A DNA stretch of 64,000 nucleotides, taken from CAWALV01 sp963782965 (GTDB taxonomy: Bacteria; Actinomycetota; Actinomycetes; Acidothermales; Acidothermaceae). Location: contig CAWALV010000006.1 of the NCBI GenBank assembly GCA_963782965.1, forward strand, positions 1,302,001 to 1,366,000. Direction: 5' to 3'. Of the stretch, positions 32,111 through 40,343 are shown piece by piece (positions within the stretch are counted from its first letter, which is position 1; each line of letters begins with the position of its first letter). The notes under the pieces were generated by a model that was not told the DNA's origin, made no database searches, and saw nothing but the letters and a program-made list of their open reading frames with translations. The translations under genes and the position numbers were made by a program.

Positions 32111-32823
32111 CCGCCATGCTCGAGCTTGCCGACGTGAAGGTTCGCTACGGCGCCATCACGGCATTGAAGGGCGTCAGCCTTTTGGTGACCGAGGGCGAGA
32201 TCGTCACGCTGCTCGGAGCCAACGGCGCAGGGAAGACGACGACCCTGCGCACCATCTCGGGTCAGCTGCCGTGCTACGACGGTCAGATCGCGTTCGAGGG
32301 CAGCCGGATCGACGGGATGCCGGCCCACAAGGTCGTCGCCCTCGGCATCGGGCACTCACCGGAAGGGCGTCGCGTCTTCGCGACGATGAGCGTCCAGGAG
32401 AACCTTCAGATGGGCGCTTATCGTTTCGGCCGTGCCCGCAAGGAGGATCTCGACCGCGTCTTCACGCTCTTCCCGCGGTTGCTCGAGCGTCGGAATCAAA
32501 CGAGCGGCACGCTCTCCGGGGGCGAGCAGCAGATGTTGGCGATCGGTCGGGCGTTGATGACCCGACCACGATTGCTGTTGCTCGACGAGCCCTCGATGGG
32601 TCTGGCCCCGATGCTGGTCAAGCAGATCTTCGACATCATCCGCGAGATCAACGAGCAGGGCACGACCATCCTGCTCGTCGAGCAGAACGCGGCGCAGGCG
32701 TTGTCGCTGGCGCATCGTGGTTACGTGCTCGAGACAGGCGAAATCGTCATGGCGGACGCCGCGTCGTCGCTCCTTGTCGACCCTCGCGTCAAAGCCGCAT
32801 ACCTCGGCGAGGGCGTCGCCTGA
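32107..32823 (+). CDS. livF: Branched-chain amino acid ABC transporter ATPase LivF
   Basis: Second ABC ATPase, 238 residues. Walker A is GANGAGKTTTLR, signature LSGGEQQMLAIGRAL, Walker B LLLLDEPSMGLAP and switch His-equivalent region ILLVEQNAAQAL, where the usual His is replaced by Gln, as is normal for LivF. It overlaps livG by GTGA. It is the last gene of the operon; a weak hairpin (TCGTTCG/CGAACGA, 32829-32853) follows its stop. Confidence 0.95.
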   Translation: MTAMLELADVKVRYGAITALKGVSLLVTEGEIVTLLGANGAGKTTTLRTISGQLPCYDGQIAFEGSRIDGMPAHKVVALGIGHSPEGRRVFATMSVQENLQMGAYRFGRARKEDLDRVFTLFPRLLERRNQTSGTLSGGEQQMLAIGRALMTRPRLLLLDEPSMGLAPMLVKQIFDIIREINEQGTTILLVEQNAAQALSLAHRGYVLETGEIVMADAASSLLVDPRVKAAYLGEGVA

Positions 32824-33418
32824 TCGTTTCGTTCGTGGATGACGAGCGAACGAGCAGCAAATGGTGAGCAAGCCCGGGCACCTTTGGCGCCGTCCAAGCC
32901 TTCCCCGGTCCTAGACGTTCTCTACTCGGTGCCCGAGCTCGCCGAAGGACACCGTAGCGAGGTTGCGCGTGCTGCGGCAAAGGGGCCCGACATCTCGTCG
33001 TACGTTTCACGGTCATCGGGCGTTGACCGGCGACGAGGAGCCGGACGCCGACAAGGCGGTGGCCGGAGGGGGCGTGCGACCCGCTCGCGACATGCCCCGC
33101 AGTGCGTAGATCACCCGGTTTGGTCGGAACCGCGACGACACGCCGACATTGCCGACGTCGTTGAAAGTCGTCGCCAGAAGTGCTGCACAAGAAGCCAAAA
33201 TCTCGCTACGCTCCGGCCAGGCTCTCGGGGGTCCTGCGTGCGCAGGGTGCCGGGGTTGCGGCGCAACGCAGCAGGAGGCTGCGCGGCCCACGCCACCTGT
33301 GTACGGCATGCGGAACGGCAGCACCGGCTTTCCTGGCACCACTTGCGATCGGGATTCGAGTAGCACAGGCTTTGGCGGTACCCCCAGACCCTTGTTCGGG
33401 CGCGACGAGGAGCGACCG
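32824..33418. other. 595-base region without a supported gene
   Basis: No reading frame here has a credible start, ribosome-binding site and recognisable product. Open frames exist on both strands (for example minus 33013-33438), but they read as low-quality protein. Short AT-richer islands such as AAGTCGTCGCCAGAAG and AAGCCAAAATCTCGC occur between 33160 and 33210. It may hold an old gene remnant or an unrecognised RNA. Confidence 0.5.
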
Positions 33419-34048
33419 TTGGCGCGTTCACACATCAAGGTGCGACCTGCCGGTGAGGCAGACGTCGCCGACCTTGCCGTGTTGTGGGGGGCGTTGAAGC
33501 GGTGCGGGGCGCTCGGTCATTTCAGCGCCGGCGGCGACGCTGACGACGAGCCCGTCCGCCGCCTGCTGGCCCGCCCCGATATCCGCATCCTGGTCGCGTT
33601 CATCGGCGAGCGCGCCGTCGGGATGACGGTCCTCAGCACGACCGATGTCGGCCCGCTCACCGACCTCGAGGACCGGTCCTGTGTGCAGATCGACTACACG
33701 ATCGTCGCCGAGCAGTTCCGCCGGCGTGGGGTCGGCCGGGCCTTGATCAACGCGGCGGCCGCTTACGCAGAGGAGATCGGCGCCGATCAGGTCACGGTGA
33801 GCGTTTCGCCGCTGTCCCGCGAGGCCAACCGGTTCTTCGCCCAGCTCGGACTGACTCCGCTGACCCTGCGTCGCGTCGCTCCGGCGACGGCGTTGCGCCG
33901 GCGGATCGCGATCCTCGAGCGGGCGGCGTCCCCGGCGCTCGGCGGCCCGCGGCGCGTGCTGGTGCGCACCCGTCGGCCGGCCATGCGGACCGCCCTGCGC
34001 CGGATCGCGATCGCCTCGCCGCTCGCAGACCAGCCGCGCGACCTCTGA
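33419..34048 (+). CDS. GNAT-family N-acetyltransferase
   Basis: Acetyl-CoA-dependent acetyltransferase of 209 residues with unknown substrate. The GNAT core spans about 5-150. IKVRPAGEADVADLAVLW forms the first strand and helix, IDYTIVAEQFRRRGVGRALI is motif A with the pyrophosphate-binding R-R-x-G-V-G, and the strand VTVSVSPLSREANRFFAQLGL is motif B. The last 55 residues are Arg-rich and outside the fold. The TTG start at 33419 is chosen because GAGGAG lies six bases upstream; longer in-frame upstream sequence has no homology. It is a single-gene unit that ends in a clear hairpin. Confidence 0.85.
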   Translation: MARSHIKVRPAGEADVADLAVLWGALKRCGALGHFSAGGDADDEPVRRLLARPDIRILVAFIGERAVGMTVLSTTDVGPLTDLEDRSCVQIDYTIVAEQFRRRGVGRALINAAAAYAEEIGADQVTVSVSPLSREANRFFAQLGLTPLTLRRVAPATALRRRIAILERAASPALGGPRRVLVRTRRPAMRTALRRIAIASPLADQPRDL

Positions 34049-34063
34049 TCACGCCCCCGCTCA

Positions 34064-34090
34064 CCCGCCGGACGCCGAGTGTCCGGCGGG
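34064..34090 (+). terminator. Hairpin terminator after the acetyltransferase gene
   Basis: CCCGCCGGAC (34064-34073) and GTCCGGCGGG (34081-34090) form perfect 10-bp arms with a seven-base loop. No T-tract follows. It lies directly before the polA promoter hexamer. Confidence 0.6.
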
Positions 34091-34095
34091 CCGCC

Positions 34096-34101
34096 TAGGA
34101 T
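34096..34101 (+). promoter_or_regulatory. Leaderless-type -10 element for polA
   Basis: TAGGAT ends six bases before GTG 34108. No ribosome-binding site is present. Confidence 0.5.
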
Positions 34102-34107
34102 TTCGGC

Positions 34108-36831
34108 GTGGCAAGCACTGAGAACGCGCGCTCGAGCCTGCTCCTCCTCGACGGTCACTCGCTGGCGTACCGGGCCTTCTACGCGCTGCCGGTCGAGAAC
34201 TTCGCGACGACGACCGGCCAGCCGACGAATGCGGTGTACGGCTTCACCTCGATGCTCATCAACCTGCTCCGCGACGAGCACCCGTCGCACGTGGCAGTGG
34301 CCTTCGATGTGTCGCGGGTCAGCTTCCGCACCGAGACGTTCGCCGACTACAAGGCCAACCGCTCGGCCACCCCCGATGAGTTCAAGGGCCAGGTCAGCCT
34401 CATCCAGGAGGTGCTGGCCGCGCTGTCGATCCCGGTCGTGATGGCCGACGGCTACGAGGCCGACGACGTCATCGCGACGCTCACGACCCAGGCCGAGGCG
34501 GCCGGCATCGACGTCTTGATCTGTACGGGCGACCGCGACGCGTTCCAGCTCGTCAGCGACCACGTGACGGTCCTCTACCCGCGCAAGGGTGTCTCCGATC
34601 TCGCTCGGATGACCCCGGCTGCTGTCGAGGAACGGTACGGCCTCACGCCGCGGCAGTACCCCGACTACGCGGCCTTGCGCGGCGATCCGAGCGACAACCT
34701 GCCGAACATCCCGGGCGTGGGGGAGAAGACCGCGGCGAAGTGGGTGCGCGAGTTCGGCTCGCTGCAAGCACTCGTCGACCGGGTCGACGAAGTGCCGGGC
34801 AAGGCCGGCAACCTGCTTCGCGAGCATCTCGGGAGCGTCGTACGCAACCGGCAGCTGACCGAACTCGTGCGCGACGTCCCGCTCGGCGTCGGCCCGCACG
34901 ACCTGCACCTGGGCCAGTGGAACCGCGAGGAAGTACACCGCGTGTTCGACACGCTGCAGTTTCGGGTGCTGCGCGACCGGCTCTACTCCACCCTCAGCTC
35001 GCCCGAGCCCGAAGCCGAGTCCGGCTTCGACGTCGAGGGCGGCCAGCTGGCCGCCGGAGAGGTCGCCGGCTGGCTCGCCGAACACGCGGGGGCGGGCGTT
35101 CGGATCGGGGTGTCCGTGGCCGGCAGCTGGGGTCGTGGCACCGGTGTCGTCACGGGTGTCGCGCTGGCGGCTCCCGATGCCGCCGGCGCCTACCTCGACC
35201 CGACCGAGTTGGTCGAGGACGACGAGAACGCCCTTGCCGCGTGGTTCGCGGACCCCGGCCGACCGAAAGTCATGCACGACGCGAAAGGGCCGTTGCTCGC
35301 ACTGGCCGCTCACGGCTGGCCGGTCGCCGGCATGGTCAGCGACACCGCCCTGGCCGCCTACCTCGCCCTGCCCGGGCAGCGGTCGTTCGATCTCGGCGAT
35401 CTCGCGTTGCGCTACCTGCGTCGTGAGCTTCGCGCAGGTGGCGCCTCCAGCGGTGCCGCCGGAACCGGCGAGAGCGGTGCCGAGCAGGCGCAACTCTCCC
35501 TCGACGGGCTGGACGAAAGCGGTCTTGCCTTGGCCGAGATCGTCCGCGCCCGGGCCGTCCTCGACCTTTCGACCGCGCTCGACGACGATCTCGCCGAGCG
35601 GGGTGCGGCCGAACTCTTGTGCGACGTCGAGTTGCCGCTCATCGGCGTCCTCGCCCAGATGGAGCGCACCGGCATCGGGGTCGACCGCCAGGTGCTCGCC
35701 GACCTGTCCAGTGAACTCGGCGCATCGGTGAAGGAAGCCGAGCAGGCCGCCTACTCGGTGGTCGGTCGCGAGTTCAATCTCGGATCGCCGAAACAGCTGC
35801 AACAGATCCTCTTCGACGAACTCAAGCTGCCGAAGACGAAACGCATCAAGACCGGCTACACCACCGACGCCGACGCGCTGCAAGGACTCCTGGCGCAAAC
35901 CGCGCACCCGTTGCTCGAGCACCTGCTCCACCATCGCGACGTCTCGCGGTTGAAGACCGTGGTCGACTCCCTCATCCCGATGGTCGACGACCACGGGCGG
36001 GTGCACACCACCTTCAACCAGCTCGTCGCCGCGACCGGGCGGCTGTCGTCGACCGACCCCAACCTGCAGAACATCCCTATCCGCACGGCCGAGGGTCGCC
36101 GTATCCGCCAGGCGTTCATCGTGGGCGAAGGGTTCGACGCATTGATGACCGCCGACTACAGCCAGATCGAGATGCGCATCATGGCGCACCTTTCCGGCGA
36201 CGACGCGTTGATCGAAGCGTTCCACTCGGGCTTCGACTTCCATGCGACGACGGCGGCCAGCGTCTTCGGCGTTTCGCCCGACGATGTCGACGCCGAGATG
36301 CGTCGCAAGGTCAAGGCGATGAATTACGGTCTCGCGTACGGTCTGTCGGCATACGGGCTCTCGCAGCAACTCGGCATCACCCCCGACGAAGCGCGCGTCT
36401 TGATGAACGAGTACTTCGAGCGGTTCGGTGGCGTCCGCGACTATCTGCACGCCGTGGTCGATCGCGCCCGCCAGGAGGGTTACACCGAGACCATCATGGG
36501 CCGCCGCCGCTACCTGCCCGACCTCACCAGCGACAACCGGCAACGCCGTGAAATGGCCGAGCGGATGGCCCTGAACGCGCCGATCCAGGGCAGCGCCGCC
36601 GACATCATCAAGGTCGCCATGCTCGGGGTCGACCGCGCATTGCGCGAAGCCGGCGCGAGGTCGCGCATGCTGCTCCAGGTGCATGACGAGCTGGTGTTCG
36701 AGGTCGCGCCGGGTGAGCGGGCGGACGTCGAGGAGCTGGCGCGCCGCGAGATGGCCGCCGCGTACCCGCTGAAGGCGCCGCTCGACGTCTCGGTCGGCAT
36801 CGGCCGTAATTGGGACGTCGCCGGACACTGA
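34108..36831 (+). CDS. polA: DNA polymerase I
   Basis: Repair and Okazaki-processing polymerase of 907 residues. The 5'-3' exonuclease (about 1-310) has LLLLDGHSLAYRAFYAL, YEADDVIATL and DNLPNIPGVGEKTAAKW. The 3'-5' exonuclease-like region (about 320-480) lacks the first DTE motif, and the second acidic site reads HDAKGPL in place of the usual Asp, so proofreading is probably absent, as in other actinobacterial PolA. The polymerase domain has motif A TADYSQIEMRIMAHLSGD, motif B RRKVKAMNYGLAYGLS and motif C LLQVHDELVFEV. It works with the UvrABC genes nearby in excision repair. Confidence 0.97.
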   Translation: MASTENARSSLLLLDGHSLAYRAFYALPVENFATTTGQPTNAVYGFTSMLINLLRDEHPSHVAVAFDVSRVSFRTETFADYKANRSATPDEFKGQVSLIQEVLAALSIPVVMADGYEADDVIATLTTQAEAAGIDVLICTGDRDAFQLVSDHVTVLYPRKGVSDLARMTPAAVEERYGLTPRQYPDYAALRGDPSDNLPNIPGVGEKTAAKWVREFGSLQALVDRVDEVPGKAGNLLREHLGSVVRNRQLTELVRDVPLGVGPHDLHLGQWNREEVHRVFDTLQFRVLRDRLYSTLSSPEPEAESGFDVEGGQLAAGEVAGWLAEHAGAGVRIGVSVAGSWGRGTGVVTGVALAAPDAAGAYLDPTELVEDDENALAAWFADPGRPKVMHDAKGPLLALAAHGWPVAGMVSDTALAAYLALPGQRSFDLGDLALRYLRRELRAGGASSGAAGTGESGAEQAQLSLDGLDESGLALAEIVRARAVLDLSTALDDDLAERGAAELLCDVELPLIGVLAQMERTGIGVDRQVLADLSSELGASVKEAEQAAYSVVGREFNLGSPKQLQQILFDELKLPKTKRIKTGYTTDADALQGLLAQTAHPLLEHLLHHRDVSRLKTVVDSLIPMVDDHGRVHTTFNQLVAATGRLSSTDPNLQNIPIRTAEGRRIRQAFIVGEGFDALMTADYSQIEMRIMAHLSGDDALIEAFHSGFDFHATTAASVFGVSPDDVDAEMRRKVKAMNYGLAYGLSAYGLSQQLGITPDEARVLMNEYFERFGGVRDYLHAVVDRARQEGYTETIMGRRRYLPDLTSDNRQRREMAERMALNAPIQGSAADIIKVAMLGVDRALREAGARSRMLLQVHDELVFEVAPGERADVEELARREMAAAYPLKAPLDVSVGIGRNWDVAGH

Positions 36832-36886
36832 GCTGCGATTCGTCGCGATCGTTTTGCGCCGTGCTCTCGCGGATGTATCTTCCGGC

Positions 36887-36910
36887 ATGATGCGATCTCT
36901 GATCCGGTGA
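36887..36910 (+). CDS. Possible micro-ORF MMRSLIR in the lipoprotein leader
   Basis: TATCTT (36876-36881) stands five bases before ATG 36887 and eight before ATG 36890. It would start a leaderless seven-codon frame ending in TGA at 36908-36910, 69 bases before the lipoprotein gene. It could be a leader peptide that couples translation to downstream expression. There is no proof that it is translated. Confidence 0.25.
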   Translation: MMRSLIR

Positions 36911-36979
36911 ATAGCGGCTCGCAGTCCGGGCAGCAGGGCGCCGGCGCGAATCGCCTGCCTACACCTGCGGGAGTCCTCC

Positions 36980-37586
36980 ATGTCGCACACCGGCACCAGC
37001 CGTCCCGTCCTACGAGCGGTCGGCCTCGGCCTGTCCGCGGTCACTGCTCTGGTCTTGGCCACGGGTTGTAGTAGCTCGAAATCCAACAACGCCTCCACCG
37101 GAGGCACGACGTCGCCTGTCGCGTCCACCACGGGCAGCACGCCGTCGTCCGCTGCGTCGGTGAGCCCGCCCAGCGCCAGCGCTTCAGCGACGAAGTCGTT
37201 CGCTGCCGGCAGCGGCAAGGGCAGCAAGTTCTGCAACGAACTCGGGGTCATCGCCGCGCAATCCGCGAAACTGGGTCCGACCGGCAGCAGCCCGGCCGAC
37301 ATCAAGAAGCGCTTCGACGAGCTCAAGAGCTTGAAGGGTCCGCTGCTCTCGTCGGCGCCGTCGTCGATCAAGGGTGACCTCACGACGCTCTTCAGCTACA
37401 TCCCGCAGGTCGACGGCATCCTGGCCAAGGCCGGCTACGACTACAGCAAGCTCGACGCGACCGCAATGGCCGGCCTCGAAGGAAGCGCGCCGCAGTTCGA
37501 AACGGCCGGCAACGAACGTCGACAACTACGTCACGCAAGCGTGCGGCATCGACACGGGCACCGGCGGATCGGCCAGCGCGAGCTGA
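36980..37586 (+). CDS. Secreted lipoprotein, unknown function, with apparent frameshift near the end
   Basis: Lipoprotein with lipobox VLATGC (Cys30), a Ser/Thr/Pro-rich linker (about 31-75) and a small helical domain. The helical domain has KFCNELGVIAAQSAKLG, FDELKSLKGPLLSSAP and DLTTLFSYIPQVDGILAKAG. The continuous frame runs on to 37645 with Arg-rich nonsense after QFETAGN. The next frame encodes DVDNYVTQACGIDTGTGG, ending at 37586, which restores the paired-cysteine ending typical of such proteins. Removing one A at 37515/37516 joins the two, giving 201 residues. I list the restored end. Function is unknown; the fold resembles other small actinobacterial secreted helical proteins. Confidence 0.65.
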
Positions 37587-37604
37587 GGTCGCGGGGTCAC
37601 CGCC

Positions 37605-38453
37605 TCACGGTTTGTCGCACACGAAGATGGCCGTTCCGGGGATGAGGCGTCCGCGCAGCGGCGACCACCCTCCCCAAGCGCGGTCGTGGCCGTCCGGCCA
37701 TTCCGGCTCGACGACATCGGTCAGCCGGAAGCCGGCGGCCACCACCGCGCGCACCCAATCGCCGAGAGTCCGGTGGTGTTCGACGTAGCTCGCCCGCCCG
37801 GCGGCGTCCGACTCGACGTAGGGCCTGCGGTCGAAGTACGACGACCTGACGGTCAACCCGCCGGGGCCGGGGTCGTCGGGAAGTGCCCAGCGCAGCGGGT
37901 GCGTCACCGAGAACACGAAGCGACCACCCGGTCGCAGTACGCGGAACACCTCGCGCAGCGCACCTGCCGCGTCGGCCACGAACGGCAGCGCGCCGTACGA
38001 ACTGCACGCGGCATCCAGGCCGGCGTCTCGCAGCGGGAGCCGGCAGGCGTCGGCCTGCGCGAGCGTCACGGTGACGCCGCTCGCCGCGTTCAGGAGCTGC
38101 GCGTGGCCGAGCTGGCGCGCGGAGAGGTCGACGCCGACGACTCGCGCCCCACGGGCGGCGAGCCACCGCCCGCACTGCGCCGCGCCGCAACCGAGCTCGA
38201 GGATCCGGCGCCCGGCCAGCTCGGCGGTGGGTCCGAGCAGCTGCGCGTCGGCCTCGTCGAGCCCTTCGGGGCACCAGACGAAGCCGACGTCGCGCAAGAA
38301 GGCGCCGTGCTCGGCTTGGTAGGCGTCGGCGGCGGCGTCCCACCAGCGCCGGTTCGCGCCGGCCGTTTCGGCGGCGCCCGCCCGGCGGCGTCCGACCCGG
38401 TCGACCTGTCCCGCCTCGTGCGGCCGGTCGTGCAGGTGCGGGGTATCGGACAC
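37605..38453 (-). CDS. Class I SAM-dependent methyltransferase
   Basis: Rossmann-fold methyltransferase of 282 residues, substrate unknown. The SAM site is ILELGCGAAQCGRWLAARG (motif I), then VVGVDLSARQLGHA, LAQADACRLPLRDAGLDAA, and LREVFRVLRPGGRFVFSVTH. The N-terminal RRWWDAAADAYQAEHGAFL is seen in many small-molecule methyltransferases. GTG 38453 is preferred to GTG 38465 because GAGGAG then lies eleven bases upstream instead of touching the start. It converges with the lipoprotein gene (18-base gap) and diverges from rpsA. A relative is found near polA/rpsA in Mycobacterium. Confidence 0.9.
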   Translation of the reverse strand: MSDTPHLHDRPHEAGQVDRVGRRRAGAAETAGANRRWWDAAADAYQAEHGAFLRDVGFVWCPEGLDEADAQLLGPTAELAGRRILELGCGAAQCGRWLAARGARVVGVDLSARQLGHAQLLNAASGVTVTLAQADACRLPLRDAGLDAACSSYGALPFVADAAGALREVFRVLRPGGRFVFSVTHPLRWALPDDPGPGGLTVRSSYFDRRPYVESDAAGRASYVEHHRTLGDWVRAVVAAGFRLTDVVEPEWPDGHDRAWGGWSPLRGRLIPGTAIFVCDKP

Positions 38454-38636
38454 GGCTGGCGGCACTCCTCACTGGCTGATCATCGAATGGGTGCCCCGGG
38501 TTGCCCCTGCTGGAGCGTCGCACGTATTGTGAACGGTGCGTATGGGCTTGCGTGCCTCGGTATGGAGTAGGCCCGCAATCGCACGGTTGCTTGGGTTGCC
38601 GGGCGGCGAGCCCGTGCGCATCGCCGAGCGAACCTC

Positions 38637-40247
38637 ATGTCCGTGACCGGAGCCGACCCCCCTATGACGAGCAGCACCGACGTGCGCACCGAAAGCACAC
38701 CTGGTACCACCGACACCACCCCGAACAGTCCCGAGAGCGCGGGCGTGCCCGGGAGCAGCCCGCAAGTCGCTGTCAACGACGTCGGCTCGGCCGAAGACTT
38801 CCTCGCCGCCGTCGACGAGACGATCAAGTACTTCAACGACGGCGACATCGTCGAGGGCACGATCGTCAAGGTCGATCGCGACGAGGTGCTGCTCGACATC
38901 GGTTACAAGACCGAGGGCGTCATCCCCTCCCGCGAGCTGTCGATCAAGCACGACGTCGACCCGAACGAGGTCGTCTCCGTCGGTGACCAGATCGAGGCCC
39001 TCGTCCTTCAGAAGGAGGACAAGGAGGGCCGGCTCATCCTGTCCAAGAAGCGCGCGCAGTACGAGCGCGCCTGGGGCACGATCGAGCAGATCAAGGAGAG
39101 CGACGGCGTCGTCAACGGCACGGTCATCGAGGTCGTCAAGGGCGGTCTGATCCTCGACATCGGGTTGCGCGGCTTCTTGCCGGCGTCCCTGGTCGAGATG
39201 CGCCGCGTCCGCGACCTGCAGCCGTATGTCGGCCGCGAGCTCGAAGCCAAGATCATCGAGCTCGACAAGAACCGCAACAACGTCGTGCTCTCGCGCCGGG
39301 CCTGGCTGGAGCAAACCCAGTCCGAGGTGCGCCAGACCTTCCTGACCACCTTGCAAAAGGGTCAGATCCGCAACGGTGTCGTGAGTTCGATCGTCAACTT
39401 CGGTGCCTTCGTCGACCTCGGTGGGGTCGACGGTCTGGTGCACGTCTCGGAGTTGTCGTGGAAGCACATCGACCACCCGAGCGAGGTCGTCGAGGTCGGC
39501 CTGCCGGTGACCGTCGAGGTCCTGGACGTCGACATGGACCGCGAGCGCGTCTCGCTGTCGTTGAAGTCGACACAGGAAGACCCGTGGCAGGCGTTCGCTC
39601 GCACCCACGCGATCGGTCAGGTCGTGCCGGGCAAGGTCACGAAGCTGGTTCCGTTCGGCGCGTTCGTGCGCGTCGAAGACGGCATCGAGGGCTTGGTACA
39701 CATCTCCGAGCTCGCCGAGCGTCACGTCGAGATTCCCGAGCAGGTCGTACAGGTCGGTGACGAAATCTTCGTCAAGGTGATCGACATCGACCTCGAGCGG
39801 CGGCGGATCAGCCTGTCGCTGAAGCAGGCGAACGAAGGGGCCGGCGGTCCCGAGGTTCCTGCCGAGCAGTTCGACCCCACGCTCTACGGCATGCCGGCGA
39901 ACTACGACGACCAGGGCAACTACCTCTACCCCGAAGGGTTCGACCCCGAGACCAACGAGTGGTTGCCGGGCCACGAGCAGCAGCAGGCGGAATGGGAACG
40001 CCAGTACGCCGAGGCGCGCGCCCGGTTCGAGGCGCACCAGGCGCAGATCGTCGAAGCCCGCAAGGCCGACGCCGAAGCCGCCGACGCGGCCGACTCCGAC
40101 GCCGCGACCAGCGGTGCGGGTGGCGGTAGCGGTGGCGGTGGCACCGTCACGTCGTCCAGCACGTCTTCGGGCGCGGGCCAAGGCAGTCTCGCCTCCGACG
40201 AGCAGCTCGAAGAGTTGCGCCGCAAGCTCACCAGCGGCGAAGGCTGA
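38637..40247 (+). CDS. rpsA: 30S ribosomal protein S1
   Basis: mRNA-binding ribosomal protein of 536 residues. Four S1 RNA-binding domains are visible. Their starts are near GDIVEGTIVKVDRDEVLLDIGYKTEG, SDGVVNGTVIEVVKGGLILDIG, GQIRNGVVSSIVNFGAFVDLG and GQVVPGKVTKLVPFGAFVRVE (given in part), at about residues 65, 150, 240 and 325. Four domains are usual in actinobacteria; E. coli has six. An acidic N-terminus and a Gly/Ser-rich C-terminal tail flank them. Start ATG 38637, or ATG 38664 (MTSSTDV). In a genome rich in leaderless transcripts S1 may have a reduced role, but it remains conserved. Confidence 0.96.
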   Translation: MSVTGADPPMTSSTDVRTESTPGTTDTTPNSPESAGVPGSSPQVAVNDVGSAEDFLAAVDETIKYFNDGDIVEGTIVKVDRDEVLLDIGYKTEGVIPSRELSIKHDVDPNEVVSVGDQIEALVLQKEDKEGRLILSKKRAQYERAWGTIEQIKESDGVVNGTVIEVVKGGLILDIGLRGFLPASLVEMRRVRDLQPYVGRELEAKIIELDKNRNNVVLSRRAWLEQTQSEVRQTFLTTLQKGQIRNGVVSSIVNFGAFVDLGGVDGLVHVSELSWKHIDHPSEVVEVGLPVTVEVLDVDMDRERVSLSLKSTQEDPWQAFARTHAIGQVVPGKVTKLVPFGAFVRVEDGIEGLVHISELAERHVEIPEQVVQVGDEIFVKVIDIDLERRRISLSLKQANEGAGGPEVPAEQFDPTLYGMPANYDDQGNYLYPEGFDPETNEWLPGHEQQQAEWERQYAEARARFEAHQAQIVEARKADAEAADAADSDAATSGAGGGSGGGGTVTSSSTSSGAGQGSLASDEQLEELRRKLTSGEG

Positions 40248-40280
40248 TCCTGCGCTTCGGCGCACTTTTCGGTTTCGTGA

Positions 40281-40318
40281 CGAGCGGCCCCGCACCAGCG
40301 GGGCCGCTCGTTGTTTGT
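40281..40318 (+). terminator. Intrinsic terminator after rpsA
   Basis: CGAGCGGCCCCGC (40281-40293) pairs perfectly over 13 bp with GCGGGGCCGCTCG (40298-40310) around the loop ACCA, followed by TTGTTTGT. It is the clearest rho-independent terminator in the window. Confidence 0.88.
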
Positions 40319-40330
40319 GCCGTCGCGCGT

Positions 40331-40336
40331 TACTGT
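40331..40336 (+). promoter_or_regulatory. Leaderless-type -10 element for the 40344 lipoprotein
   Basis: TACTGT is exactly seven bases before ATG 40344, directly after the rpsA terminator. Confidence 0.6.
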
Positions 40337-40343
40337 TCGGCCC

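Noticed and set aside
32829..32853. Hairpin TCGTTCG/CGAACGA after livF as a terminator
   Set aside because: Seven-base stem with an eleven-base loop and no T-tract; too weak to list as a separate feature.
33787..37383. Very long open frame on the minus strand opposite polA (about 1200 codons)
   Set aside because: It lies wholly opposite the acetyltransferase, polA and lipoprotein genes, reads as Arg/His/Val-rich nonsense, and is a common shadow in GC-rich coding DNA.
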